Assembly: GCA_013141435.1 (NCBI GenBank)
Contig: JABFQZ010000034.1
Span: 1-38,504 of the forward strand
From: Ferruginibacter sp.
Lineage (GTDB): Bacteria > Bacteroidota > Bacteroidia > Chitinophagales > Chitinophagaceae
Direction: 5' to 3'
Length of the DNA: 38,504 nt
Below, piece by piece: positions 16,238-24,002 of the stretch. The notes under the pieces are model-generated. The model saw nothing but the letters and a program-made list of their open reading frames with translations. It did no database searches and was not told the origin of the DNA. Positions within the stretch are counted from its first letter, which is position 1, and each line of letters starts with the position of its first letter. A program made the translations under genes and the position numbers.

Positions 16238-17308
16238 TCACATGTATTTATTCAAAATATTCATATACTCCTTCCACTCACCTATATCATACCAGCTTTT
16301 TTCGCTAATAGGAAATACGCCAACTTTGCCGCCAGCTGATTTTACTTTATCAAACAACTCTGTAATGTGCATCAAGGTATCGTCTTGTATATGCTCCAAT
16401 ACATTTGGTTCTAATATATACATGCCCGTATTTACTAAAAAAGTAATATCAGGTTTTTCAATCATACTTAGCAAGGCTCCGTCGTCTCCAGTTTCGAGCG
16501 TACCATATGGTATTTTTAAATGTTTTACAGCGGCAACAATAGTAATATCGTTTTTGCTATTTTTATGATACTCATATATAGGAATGTAATTTTCCTCAAT
16601 TACAATATCGCAATTGGTAACTATAAACGTATTTTTAAGTTTATTTTTTAACATGTACAATGCACCACCAGTGCCAAGTGGCTTATCTTCTTCTATATAT
16701 TCAATATCAATTGATTCTTTTATTTTATCTTTTAAATAAAACTTTATTAAATCTGCTTTATAATTTACTGATAAAAAATAGTTTTTTGCTCCAAGGTTCG
16801 AAAATTTATTTATTATTTCTTCTAAAATACTGTGTTCACCAATTGGTATTAAAGGCTTTGGTATTACGTATGTTAATGGTTTTAATCTTGTCCCCAATCC
16901 TCCTGCCATTACCACAACTGGTACATTTTCTAATAAATTAGAGGGTTGAATGTAATTTTGAGTGTTAAAAAAATCGCTCCAAAAATAAACTTTTATAATT
17001 TTTTTATCTGTGCTAACAACTGGTATAAAATCTGCTTTTAAATCGAATAATTTTATTTTGATATCTTCCTCACTTTCGTCTTCATAAGCTACAATGGTTG
17101 TACTTCTGGTAATCTCTGTAACCATTGTTGTAAGCGGAAGGTTTTTTAATATCGCCCGTTGTATATCGCCAATGCTTAAAAGATTTACATACAAATCACC
17201 CTTTAAGATTATTAATGCTTTTACAACGGACTTATCCATCAAGTTCAGTGCATCCAATAAATTTTTATCGGCTTCAATAAAAATATTTTTTGTTCTTTCT
17301 ATATTCAT
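16238..17308 (-). CDS. CBS-domain sugar-phosphate nucleotidyltransferase (PtmE/HddC-like)
   Basis: A 356-residue fusion. Residues about 5-120 form a pair of CBS domains (ALIILKGDLYVNLLSIGDIQ and ADFIPVVSTDKKIIKVYFW). Residues about 128-356 form a nucleotidyltransferase with the signature VVMAGGLGTRLKPLT at 132-146, the KPLIPIG lysine, and the metal-binding FIVTNCDIV. This layout is known in Campylobacter PtmE, a GDP-glucosamine-forming enzyme of legionaminate synthesis, and in HddC-like heptose guanylyltransferases. The enzyme would activate a sugar-1-phosphate; CBS domains suggest adenylate control. It starts one base after the epimerase stop and overlaps the GT4 reading frame. The nucleotide used (GTP, UTP or CTP) cannot be read here. 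Confidence 0.8.
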   Translation of the reverse strand: MNIERTKNIFIEADKNLLDALNLMDKSVVKALIILKGDLYVNLLSIGDIQRAILKNLPLTTMVTEITRSTTIVAYEDESEEDIKIKLFDLKADFIPVVSTDKKIIKVYFWSDFFNTQNYIQPSNLLENVPVVVMAGGLGTRLKPLTYVIPKPLIPIGEHSILEEIINKFSNLGAKNYFLSVNYKADLIKFYLKDKIKESIDIEYIEEDKPLGTGGALYMLKNKLKNTFIVTNCDIVIEENYIPIYEYHKNSKNDITIVAAVKHLKIPYGTLETGDDGALLSMIEKPDITFLVNTGMYILEPNVLEHIQDDTLMHITELFDKVKSAGGKVGVFPISEKSWYDIGEWKEYMNILNKYM

Positions 17309-17309
17309 T

Positions 17310-18164
17310 TTATAAAATACTTTCTAATAAATTTTTTATTCCATTGCTTAGGCTTGTAGTGGGCTCCCAATTCAATTCTGTTTTTGCTTTATTAATATTG
17401 CAAACTGTATCCATCACTTCGTTTGGCCTATATTCGTTTGAAAAAGAATATTCAAAATTAGGATAATGATTTTTAAATAAACCAAGCATTTCATCTAAAG
17501 CATAACTTTTTCCAAAGCCAATATTATATATGATAATTTTTTCTTCGCTAACCTTGTAAATTGCTTTTTCAATAGCTTTTACCAAATCGGTTACGTGAAG
17601 GTAATCTCTTTTGGGTCTTGGGTCTTTTAATAAAACCTTTCCGCTTTTTATTTGATCAATAATATTTTGCATTATTAATGCTTTTGGCTGCCCTACCCCA
17701 TAAATATTAAATGGTCTTAAAATAATTGTTTGTACTCCAAAGTGCTTGGCATAAGATATGCACAATTGCTCCGACAATAATTTACTTTCGCAATATGGGT
17801 TAAAATCGTTGGTTGGGTGCAGTTCATCTACTGGTAAATATTGTGGTGGGCCATATACATATGAGCTTACATAAATTAATCGAGCATTTTTTTTTCGGCA
17901 AAGTTCCAAAGCATTTAAAGTTCCATTGATGTTTACTTCAAAAAAATCTCTTGGGTAGGTGTATGAATCCGGCACAAAAGATTTTGCCGCTAAGTGTACA
18001 ACCACATCAATATCTGTATCTATCGTTTTAATTTCTTCCCATTGGGTAATATCTATATTCTGGACTCTTGATAATTCTAAAATCTCAACATCATCATTAT
18101 CTTTAAGCGAATTTGATAAATATTTTCCTACAAAACCCGAAGCACCTGTAATTGCAATTTTCAT
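17310..18164 (-). CDS. NAD(P)-dependent nucleotide-sugar epimerase/dehydratase (extended SDR)
   Basis: A 284-residue extended SDR with the nucleotide-binding GASGFVG at 7-13, VVHLAAKS near 55-62, the serine in IYVSSYVYGP (98-106) and the catalytic pair Tyr124-x3-Lys128 in NPYCESK. The C-terminal part has RPKRDYLHVTDLVKAI and NIGFGKSYALDEM, typical of sugar-nucleotide epimerases and reductases of the GalE/RmlD/GMD-like group. It is slightly shorter than GalE. It is the first gene of the minus unit with the CBS-nucleotidyltransferase and GT4, so it probably modifies the sugar nucleotide that the transferase makes. Exact reaction unknown. Confidence 0.8.
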   Translation of the reverse strand: MKIAITGASGFVGKYLSNSLKDNDDVEILELSRVQNIDITQWEEIKTIDTDIDVVVHLAAKSFVPDSYTYPRDFFEVNINGTLNALELCRKKNARLIYVSSYVYGPPQYLPVDELHPTNDFNPYCESKLLSEQLCISYAKHFGVQTIILRPFNIYGVGQPKALIMQNIIDQIKSGKVLLKDPRPKRDYLHVTDLVKAIEKAIYKVSEEKIIIYNIGFGKSYALDEMLGLFKNHYPNFEYSFSNEYRPNEVMDTVCNINKAKTELNWEPTTSLSNGIKNLLESIL

Positions 18165-18234
18165 TTCCTATTTTTAACCAAGTTAAATCTTTATTTTTTT
18201 ACAAAAGTAAGCCAAAAAAAGTTTTATAATTTTT

Positions 18235-18287
18235 AGTTTATATTAATTCTAGTTTGCAATAAAGTTTATATTAATTTTGCAATAAAG
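18235..18287 (+). repeat. Imperfect tandem duplication carrying the GT2 promoter
   Basis: AGTTTATATTAATT occurs at 18235-18248 and 18263-18276, each followed by TTGCAATAAAG (18254-18264 and 18277-18287). Copy 1 differs only by an extra CTAGT between the two parts. In copy 2 the junction makes TAATTTTG (18272-18279), a full -7 match 18 bases before the GT2 ATG; in copy 1 the insertion splits it. Confidence 0.6.
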
Positions 18288-18297
18288 TAACATAAGT

Positions 18298-19173
18298 ATG
18301 GTAAATAATGCTCCTCTGGTTTCCGTAATAATACCTTGCTATAATCATGAAAAATATATAAAAATAGCTATAAACAGTGTACTTAATCAAACTTATACTA
18401 ATATTGAATTAATAGTTTTAGATGATGGTTCTACTGATAATTCTGTTCAAATAATAAAAAACCTGCAGGTTAAAAACAACTTTTTTTTTATTTCACAACA
18501 AAATATTGGGCTGAGTAAAACTTTAAATAAAGCAATAAAAGAATATAGTAACGGAGAATTTGTTTCTATACTTGCTTCTGATGATTATTGGAAAAATGAT
18601 AAAATTGAAAAACAAATAAAATTTTTTTTATCTAATAAACACAATCACTCAATTTTAGCCTGCTGCACGAAAGCTATTTATATTGATGATAATAATGTTA
18701 TAGGAAAAACAATTGGTAAAATAAAAAATAAAAACGCCTTGCTGTTTGATCAAATGTTGTTTAAAAATTCTATAATAGCAGCTTCTGTTATGTTGAAAAA
18801 GGAAACTTTTAATATTGTAGGCTACTTTGATGAAAATTTGAGAATTGAAGATTGGGATATGTGGTTAAGAATAACAAATAAACATAGCATAGGTTTCGTA
18901 GATGAGGCTTTGGTTTATTATCGAAAACATGGAAACAACTCTACATCAGCAACAAACTTTTTACTTATTTTAGAAGATTGTTATAAAACACTAAACAAGT
19001 GGAAAGAAAGCCCTTTATATTTTGCGGCTATAAAAAAGGTTATGATTGCAAAAATTGGCGCAACAGAGGGTGCATTAGGCAAATTAGCAGGCTTTAAACT
19101 TTGGATAAAGTCGTATAAATATTTTTTTTATTTAGATTATTGGAAGCAGATGGGTATTATTTTACTTAGGTAA
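18298..19173 (+). CDS. Glycosyltransferase family 2 (GT-A fold)
   Basis: A 291-residue inverting GT-A glycosyltransferase. The N terminus PLVSVIIPCYNHEKYI and the VLNQTYTNIELIVLDDGSTDNS stretch are classic GT2. The metal-binding ASDD follows near 95-98, and the acceptor-side IEDWDMWLRI motif, with its ED base, near 180-189. No membrane helix is obvious, so it is peripheral. It stands alone on the plus strand between two minus-strand units, with its own duplicated promoter, and converges on the flippase gene with a 12-base overlap. Sugar specificity is unknown. Confidence 0.9.
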   Translation: MVNNAPLVSVIIPCYNHEKYIKIAINSVLNQTYTNIELIVLDDGSTDNSVQIIKNLQVKNNFFFISQQNIGLSKTLNKAIKEYSNGEFVSILASDDYWKNDKIEKQIKFFLSNKHNHSILACCTKAIYIDDNNVIGKTIGKIKNKNALLFDQMLFKNSIIAASVMLKKETFNIVGYFDENLRIEDWDMWLRITNKHSIGFVDEALVYYRKHGNNSTSATNFLLILEDCYKTLNKWKESPLYFAAIKKVMIAKIGATEGALGKLAGFKLWIKSYKYFFYLDYWKQMGIILLR

Positions 19174-20430
19174 GGGATTGACATCTTCTTTAAAATATTT
19201 ATTCATTATTACTGCAATTACAAACCAATAAATTAAATAATTAAGTGCAAAAGCGTACGTTGTACCTATTAATCCATATTTGTTAAACATAAATCTAGTA
19301 ATTAAAATTAGGCTCACACTAAATAAAATTTCAGTTATAATATAGGTTTTTGTCATTGCTTTAGCTATCATTATGTACCCTAATAACCAGCTTCCAATTT
19401 TAAAAACATCACCAATTAATTGAAATAAAAACAATTCATCCATTCCTTCAAAAGCTTTTGAAAATAATATTTTTATAACCAGTTTTTTACATAAAAATAT
19501 ACTTAATGCTAAAAAAACAACAATGGGCATAATAATTTTATATGCAAGTATTAACTCTTTTTTTAAATCTAACTTTTCCTTTATAGAAGAAAAAGTAGGT
19601 AAATAATAAATACTCAATACAGATACAATAAAAAGTAAGTAATAATCTGATATACGAGAAATTCCTTGCCAATAACCAGCTTGCTGCAATGATAAATTTT
19701 GTATTATATAATCTCTAATAAATAACTGGTTTAATGGTGCAAGTGCCCCACTAACCCAATTCATAAGTGTGTAAGAAAAAAGCAGCAATAAAATGGGTTT
19801 GTTGATTTTTTTTATTGACGGAAATAATGATATTTTTCTGAGTTTACTAAAAACAAACAGATGACCCAAAAATATAAATATAGCTGTAATATTTGCTGCA
19901 ATTAACACCCCCTTTACTTCATATAAATTTGCTAGTGTCAATGTTAATATTACACCTAAAATAGCTCCGGAACTATTAATTATTGTAAGGTTTTTTATTT
20001 CGTTAAGGCCATTGAGAATTGCAGAAAAAACTATATTTAATGCTACAAAAAATATACAACACCCCAATAATAAATATACTTGCCAAAAAGTGGTATTGCT
20101 AAATGCGATTTTTGAGAGCGCTTTGCTTCCAACAATAATGCAAAATCCAGTAAATATAGAAGCAATAGTTACAATTGTAATTGCTGTAGTTACAATTTGT
20201 TGTATTTTTATTGTATCAAATTTATACTCAGCTATATATTTTGTAACCCCAGCAGAAATAGAAAAAGTAGCTATTAAGGTTAGTAATGCTGTGGTGTTTT
20301 GATATTGCCCTAGTTGTGCAATTCCATTTGGTCCTATTTTTAAGGCAACAATTTTAATAAGAATAAATCCACTAATAAAAGTTATTGCAGTGTAAATGCT
20401 TGAATATATTGATGTTTTTAAAAGTGTCAA
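19162..20430 (-). CDS. wzx: Lipid-linked oligosaccharide flippase (Wzx, MOP superfamily)
   Basis: A 422-residue polytopic protein with about 12 membrane helices. The N-terminal MTLLKTSIYSSIYTAITFIS and the IGPNGIAQLGQYQNTTALL segment are characteristic of O-antigen translocases of the WzxE-like branch. It would move the undecaprenyl-linked repeat unit from the cytoplasmic to the periplasmic face. Together with an initiating transferase, glycosyltransferases and a Wzy-like protein this points to a Wzx/Wzy-type pathway and not an ABC-transporter route; no wzm/wzt genes are seen. It lies 29 bases after the FdtB stop, so it belongs to the rmlA-fdt unit. Its 3' end overlaps the convergent GT2 gene by 12 bases. 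Confidence 0.88.
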   Translation of the reverse strand: MTLLKTSIYSSIYTAITFISGFILIKIVALKIGPNGIAQLGQYQNTTALLTLIATFSISAGVTKYIAEYKFDTIKIQQIVTTAITIVTIASIFTGFCIIVGSKALSKIAFSNTTFWQVYLLLGCCIFFVALNIVFSAILNGLNEIKNLTIINSSGAILGVILTLTLANLYEVKGVLIAANITAIFIFLGHLFVFSKLRKISLFPSIKKINKPILLLLFSYTLMNWVSGALAPLNQLFIRDYIIQNLSLQQAGYWQGISRISDYYLLFIVSVLSIYYLPTFSSIKEKLDLKKELILAYKIIMPIVVFLALSIFLCKKLVIKILFSKAFEGMDELFLFQLIGDVFKIGSWLLGYIMIAKAMTKTYIITEILFSVSLILITRFMFNKYGLIGTTYAFALNYLIYWFVIAVIMNKYFKEDVNPLPK

Positions 20431-20459
20431 ATTATAAACAATTCTTTAGTATATGGTTT

Positions 20460-21560
20460 CTAAAATTTATTTAAGCATTCAATTATTTTATTTATTTCAT
20501 CCTTAGAAATTATTGGGCTAAGTGGAATAGAAATTATACCTTCATGTATTTTTTCACTTATTGGAAAATCCATTTTTTCTAACTCTTTATAAGCTGGCTG
20601 TTTGTGAGGAGGAATTGGATAATGTATAACTGTTTCAATTCCATTGTTGCTTAAATAATCTTGAAATTGAACTCGATTTTCTACTCTTACTGTAAAAACA
20701 TGCCAAACATGGCTTTTTGGTAGATTTACTTTTGGTAAAATTATTTTAGGATTTTTTATATGCTGCAAATAAATTTCAGCAACATTTTGCCTATAAGAAT
20801 TATCCTTATCTAAATTTTTTAACTTAATACTAAGCAAAGGTGCTTGAATTTCATCAAGCCTACTATTCATACCCTTAAATAAATTTCTATATTTTTTAAA
20901 TGACCCATAATTCCTTAATGCTACAATTGTTTCAAATAATTTCTCATCATTTGTTGTTATTGCTCCTGCGTCTCCCAAAGCCCCAAGGTTTTTGCCTGGG
21001 TAAAAACTAAATCCACTAGCGTCACCTAAATTTCCACTCCTTTTTCCATTTGAATAAATTGCCCCATGCGATTGAGCACTATCTTCAATTACTTTCAAAT
21101 TATATTTTTTTGCTATTGTATTTATTTCGTCCATTTCGCACAATTGCCCATACAGGTGAACTGGCAGAATTGCCTTTGTTTTTGATGTTATTTTTGATTC
21201 AATTATATTAGAATCCAATAAATATGTATCAATTTTTGGTTCACACAAAACTGGTACCAAACCAGCCTTAGAAACAGCTAATATGCTAGCTATATATGTA
21301 TTTGAGGGCACTAACACCTCATCGCCTACTTGCATAATTCCTAGTTCTTTATATGCTTCCAAAATAAGTATTAAGGCATCTAATCCATTGGCTACCCCAA
21401 TACAGTATTTTGTACCACAGTAACCAGCAAATTCCTTTTCAAATTTTTCTACTTCTTTGCCAAGTATAAACCACCCACTTTTTAAAACATTATCAAAAGC
21501 CTTATTAAACTCAAGGGCATATTGCCCATTTATTTTTTGAAGATCAAGAAATTTTATCAT
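20460..21560 (-). CDS. fdtB: dTDP-3-amino-3,6-dideoxyhexose transaminase (FdtB/QdtB-like)
   Basis: A 366-residue PLP enzyme of the DegT/DnrJ/EryC1/StrS family. The N terminus [14 protein letters not shown] and the following [17 protein letters not shown] are typical of the FdtB/QdtB/TylB branch. [11 protein letters not shown] carries the PLP-ring aspartate (160) and [15 protein letters not shown] the Schiff-base lysine (190). It would aminate C3 of dTDP-3-keto-6-deoxyhexose, the product of FdtA. It follows the acetyltransferase by 18 bases. It is clearly different from the LegC-like aminotransferase at 5353-6483. The Fuc3N versus Qui3N product depends on the isomerase and cannot be fixed by this gene. 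Confidence 0.85.
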   Translation of the reverse strand: MIKFLDLQKINGQYALEFNKAFDNVLKSGWFILGKEVEKFEKEFAGYCGTKYCIGVANGLDALILILEAYKELGIMQVGDEVLVPSNTYIASILAVSKAGLVPVLCEPKIDTYLLDSNIIESKITSKTKAILPVHLYGQLCEMDEINTIAKKYNLKVIEDSAQSHGAIYSNGKRSGNLGDASGFSFYPGKNLGALGDAGAITTNDEKLFETIVALRNYGSFKKYRNLFKGMNSRLDEIQAPLLSIKLKNLDKDNSYRQNVAEIYLQHIKNPKIILPKVNLPKSHVWHVFTVRVENRVQFQDYLSNNGIETVIHYPIPPHKQPAYKELEKMDFPISEKIHEGIISIPLSPIISKDEINKIIECLNKF

Positions 21561-21578
21561 TTAATTAATATTGTTATT

Positions 21579-22073
21579 TTAAAAACGTTCTATTACTTTA
21601 CCATTTTTATCAACTTTCCCTTTTATCCTGGCAGGGTTACCCATAACCAAAGCAAAAGCAGGTACAGATTTGGTGACTACACTTCCTGCAGCTATTAGTG
21701 CATATTCGCCAATTTGTATACCGCCCAAAATTGTTGCGTTGGCGCCAACAGAAACCGATTTCTCTATAATGGTACTTTGAAACCTTTCAGGATATTGTTT
21801 AGATCTTGGATATTTATCATTTACAAAAGTTACGTTAGGCCCAAGAAAAACATCGTCTGCAATTATAATGCCATCCCAAATATAAATCCCACTTTTCACT
21901 GTTACACGATCGCCAATTTTTACATTATTTTCAATAAATGTATGGCAGTTAATATTACAATCTTGTCCAATTATGGCATCTTTTAAAACAATTGCAAATT
22001 GCCAAATTTGGGTTCTCTCTCCTATATTTTGGGAATGTACATCTGCTAAATCATGTATTTTAACATTTATCAT
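21579..22073 (-). CDS. fdtC: dTDP-3-amino-3,6-dideoxyhexose N-acetyltransferase (FdtC/QdtC-like)
   Basis: A 164-residue left-handed beta-helix acyltransferase. Features: hexapeptide repeats from the start ([20 protein letters not shown]), the [16 protein letters not shown] loop typical of the FdtC/QdtC/WlbB-like group, and the closing [26 protein letters not shown]. It would acetylate the 3-amino group after FdtB. The ATG overlaps the stop of fdtA (ATGA, 4 bases). The strict order rmlA-fdtA-fdtC-fdtB supports the assignment; on sequence alone other sugar N-acetyltransferases remain possible. Confidence 0.82.
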   Translation of the reverse strand: MINVKIHDLADVHSQNIGERTQIWQFAIVLKDAIIGQDCNINCHTFIENNVKIGDRVTVKSGIYIWDGIIIADDVFLGPNVTFVNDKYPRSKQYPERFQSTIIEKSVSVGANATILGGIQIGEYALIAAGSVVTKSVPAFALVMGNPARIKGKVDKNGKVIERF

Positions 22074-22474
22074 GGCATTAGCGATTTGAATTCTTGGTAA
22101 TCTCTAATATAATCTTTTTCTTGGTAAACCATACTTGCTATACACATTTGTACTGCGTTGTGACTATACTGCATAATATGCCATGAGTATTTAGGTAAGT
22201 AAACCCCTTGATGTGGAGATTCTAATATAAAAGTCTTTTTAGAGCCATCTAGCATTTCAGTATTTACCGTTATTTTTCCTGCAACAGCTACAAGTATCTG
22301 CTCCAGATCATGATGTGCATGACCTCCCCTTTCAATATCTTCAGGTGTGAAATATGTCCAATAAATTCTTTTTACTTCAAAAGGTAAATTTTCTTTTTCA
22401 GCAAGAGAAATATATCCTAATGAAGAATTTCCAATTTTAGGGAATGTAATAATTCTCGGTTCGTTATTTTGCAT
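22070..22474 (-). CDS. fdtA: dTDP-4-keto-6-deoxyglucose 3,4-ketoisomerase (FdtA/QdtA family)
   Basis: A 134-residue cupin of the FdtA/QdtA sugar 3,4-ketoisomerase family. [20 protein letters not shown], the histidine-rich [18 protein letters not shown] (His residues near 52-56) and [16 protein letters not shown] are the conserved cupin parts. It would move the keto group from C4 to C3 of dTDP-4-keto-6-deoxy-D-glucose. It follows rmlA by 10 bases and overlaps fdtC by 4. FdtA and QdtA differ in the C4 configuration of the product; I cannot decide from sequence, so Fuc3NAc is the default label and Qui3NAc the alternative. Confidence 0.85.
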   Translation of the reverse strand: MQNNEPRIITFPKIGNSSLGYISLAEKENLPFEVKRIYWTYFTPEDIERGGHAHHDLEQILVAVAGKITVNTEMLDGSKKTFILESPHQGVYLPKYSWHIMQYSHNAVQMCIASMVYQEKDYIRDYQEFKSLMP

Positions 22475-22484
22475 ATTATTATTC

Positions 22485-23342
22485 TTATTTTATATTTTTC
22501 AAATACTCCCCATACCCACTTTTTTTAAGACCATCTGCAAGCTCCATTAGTTGCTCTTTATTAATAAATCCCATTCGGTATGCTATTTCCTCAGGGCAGC
22601 CAATTTTAAGCCCTTGCCTTTTTTCTATTACCCTCACATATTCGGTAGCATCACTAAGGCTATCAAAAGTGCCTGTATCCAACCATGCAAAGCCTCTGTC
22701 TAATACAGCTACTTTTAGCTTTTTGTTTTGAAGGTAAACTTCGTTTACTGTAGTTATTTCATATTCGCCCCTATGGCTAGGTGCTATTTCAGCAGCTATT
22801 TTTACTACATCATTATCATAAAAATATAAACCTGGTACAGCATAATTGCTTTTTGGTTTTTCTGGCTTTTCTTCTATGCTAATTGCATTAAAATTATTAT
22901 CAAACTCCACTACACCATATCTTTCGGGGTCGCTTACTGGGTAGGCAAATATGGTAGCACCCTCATTTTGAGCAGACTGTTGTAGTAATTTACTAAAACC
23001 ACTGCCATAAAATATATTATCGCCCAAAACCAGCGCCACGCTATCGTTACCTATAAATTCTTCGCCAATTACAAAAGCTTGGGCTAGCCCATTGGGTACT
23101 TCTTGTACCGCATACTGTATATCGCAACCCCATTGTTTGCCATCACTTAATAGTCTTTTAAATTGGCTTTGATCTTCTGGTGTGGTTATGATCAATATTT
23201 TTTTTATCCCTGCAAGCATTAATGTACTTAATGGATAATAAATCATTGGCTTATCATAAATGGGCATTAACTGCTTGCTAATTGCCATTGTTATGGGATA
23301 GAGCCTTGTGCCAGAGCCTCCTGCTAATATTATACCTTTCAC
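22485..23342 (-). CDS. rmlA: Glucose-1-phosphate thymidylyltransferase
   Basis: Makes dTDP-glucose from glucose-1-phosphate and dTTP. The 285-residue protein has the full RmlA signature: [16 protein letters not shown] at 3-18, [40 protein letters not shown] and the [14 protein letters not shown] segment near 220-233. The start codon is GTG (23342-23340). It heads the unit rmlA-fdtA-fdtC-fdtB-wzx. rmlB, the next enzyme of the dTDP-sugar route, is not in the window, so it must be encoded elsewhere. A possible -7 box lies 49 bases upstream. Confidence 0.93.
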   Translation of the reverse strand: MKGIILAGGSGTRLYPITMAISKQLMPIYDKPMIYYPLSTLMLAGIKKILIITTPEDQSQFKRLLSDGKQWGCDIQYAVQEVPNGLAQAFVIGEEFIGNDSVALVLGDNIFYGSGFSKLLQQSAQNEGATIFAYPVSDPERYGVVEFDNNFNAISIEEKPEKPKSNYAVPGLYFYDNDVVKIAAEIAPSHRGEYEITTVNEVYLQNKKLKVAVLDRGFAWLDTGTFDSLSDATEYVRVIEKRQGLKIGCPEEIAYRMGFINKEQLMELADGLKKSGYGEYLKNIK

Positions 23343-23390
23343 ATTTTGTATTTAAAAAATAAATGTTATTTTATGCTCAAAAAAGTTTCG

Positions 23391-23398
23391 CAAAATTA
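23391..23398 (-). promoter_or_regulatory. Candidate -7 box of the rmlA unit
   Basis: TAATTTTG on the minus strand matches TAnnTTTG about 50 bases before the rmlA GTG. A TTG-type -33 element is not visible at the normal spacing. Confidence 0.3.
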
Positions 23399-23494
23399 GC
23401 GTTTAAATTTAATATTGCACATTTTTAAAATTATGTCAATGGGGTTTTAATATTTCTCAAAAATAAGTGCACAATTTTATTGTATCGGTTTTCT

Positions 23495-23532
23495 CCAATA
23501 AAAAAAGCACATTTCTGTGCTTTTTTTATTGG
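23495..23532. terminator. Bidirectional-looking intrinsic terminator
   Basis: A perfect 17-bp stem with a TTTC loop (arms CCAATAAAAAAAGCACA and its complement) has a run of seven A on one side and seven T on the other, so it can act on either strand. It lies 13 bases past the stop of the minus-strand gene at 23545 and probably ends the barrel-protein unit, insulating the rmlA promoter downstream. Confidence 0.8.
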
Positions 23533-23544
23533 GAAAAATATTTA

Positions 23545-23934
23545 TTATTTTTGTTTATAATTAAAAAGGCTTTTCTCTACATTTACTTTAAAAACCTCCA
23601 TTTCCTTTTCTGATAATATTTCTTTTAATGCAGCATCTCTATTAGCTATTAATTTTGAATATTCTTTTGCAGCATCTATTTTGTTTATGGTTTTTTCATT
23701 TTGCAAAAATACTTTTTCTCTTACTGTGTAATATTCTAAAAATATGGGATATGCTTTTTCATAAGCATCGTCAGTAATTCCTACAAGTGTTTGTAGTTTT
23801 TGTACGGCATCTTTTGCAAGCTCATTTGGTGCTTTATGTTCAGCAGATTTATCTGAAGAAGTAATTTGCTGTGCAAACATTTGAGATGTACAAACAAGCA
23901 AAATAAGTGCTAACAAAAAAGATATTTTTTTCAT
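23545..23934 (-). CDS. Small secreted helical protein, Spy/CpxP-like in character
   Basis: A 129-residue protein with a clear signal peptide (MKKISFLLALILLVCTSQMFAQ, cut after FAQ). The mature part is charged and helix-forming (EKAYPIFLEYYTVREKVF, then ALKEILSEKEMEVFKVNVEKSL). The repeated pattern of a helix plus an LxxxxM/V-type segment recalls small periplasmic Spy/CpxP-like proteins found widely in Bacteroidota, but I see no diagnostic motif, so the family is uncertain. It lies 68 bases after the outer-membrane barrel gene and before the 17-bp terminator, so the two are probably cotranscribed. A periplasmic chaperone-like or sensor role is a guess. Confidence 0.6.
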   Translation of the reverse strand: MKKISFLLALILLVCTSQMFAQQITSSDKSAEHKAPNELAKDAVQKLQTLVGITDDAYEKAYPIFLEYYTVREKVFLQNEKTINKIDAAKEYSKLIANRDAALKEILSEKEMEVFKVNVEKSLFNYKQK

Positions 23935-24002
23935 TCTTAAAATATTTAGTAATGTAAATTAATTTTTTTTATCTATATTTTCAATTTAAAATTTTCCAAT
24001 AC

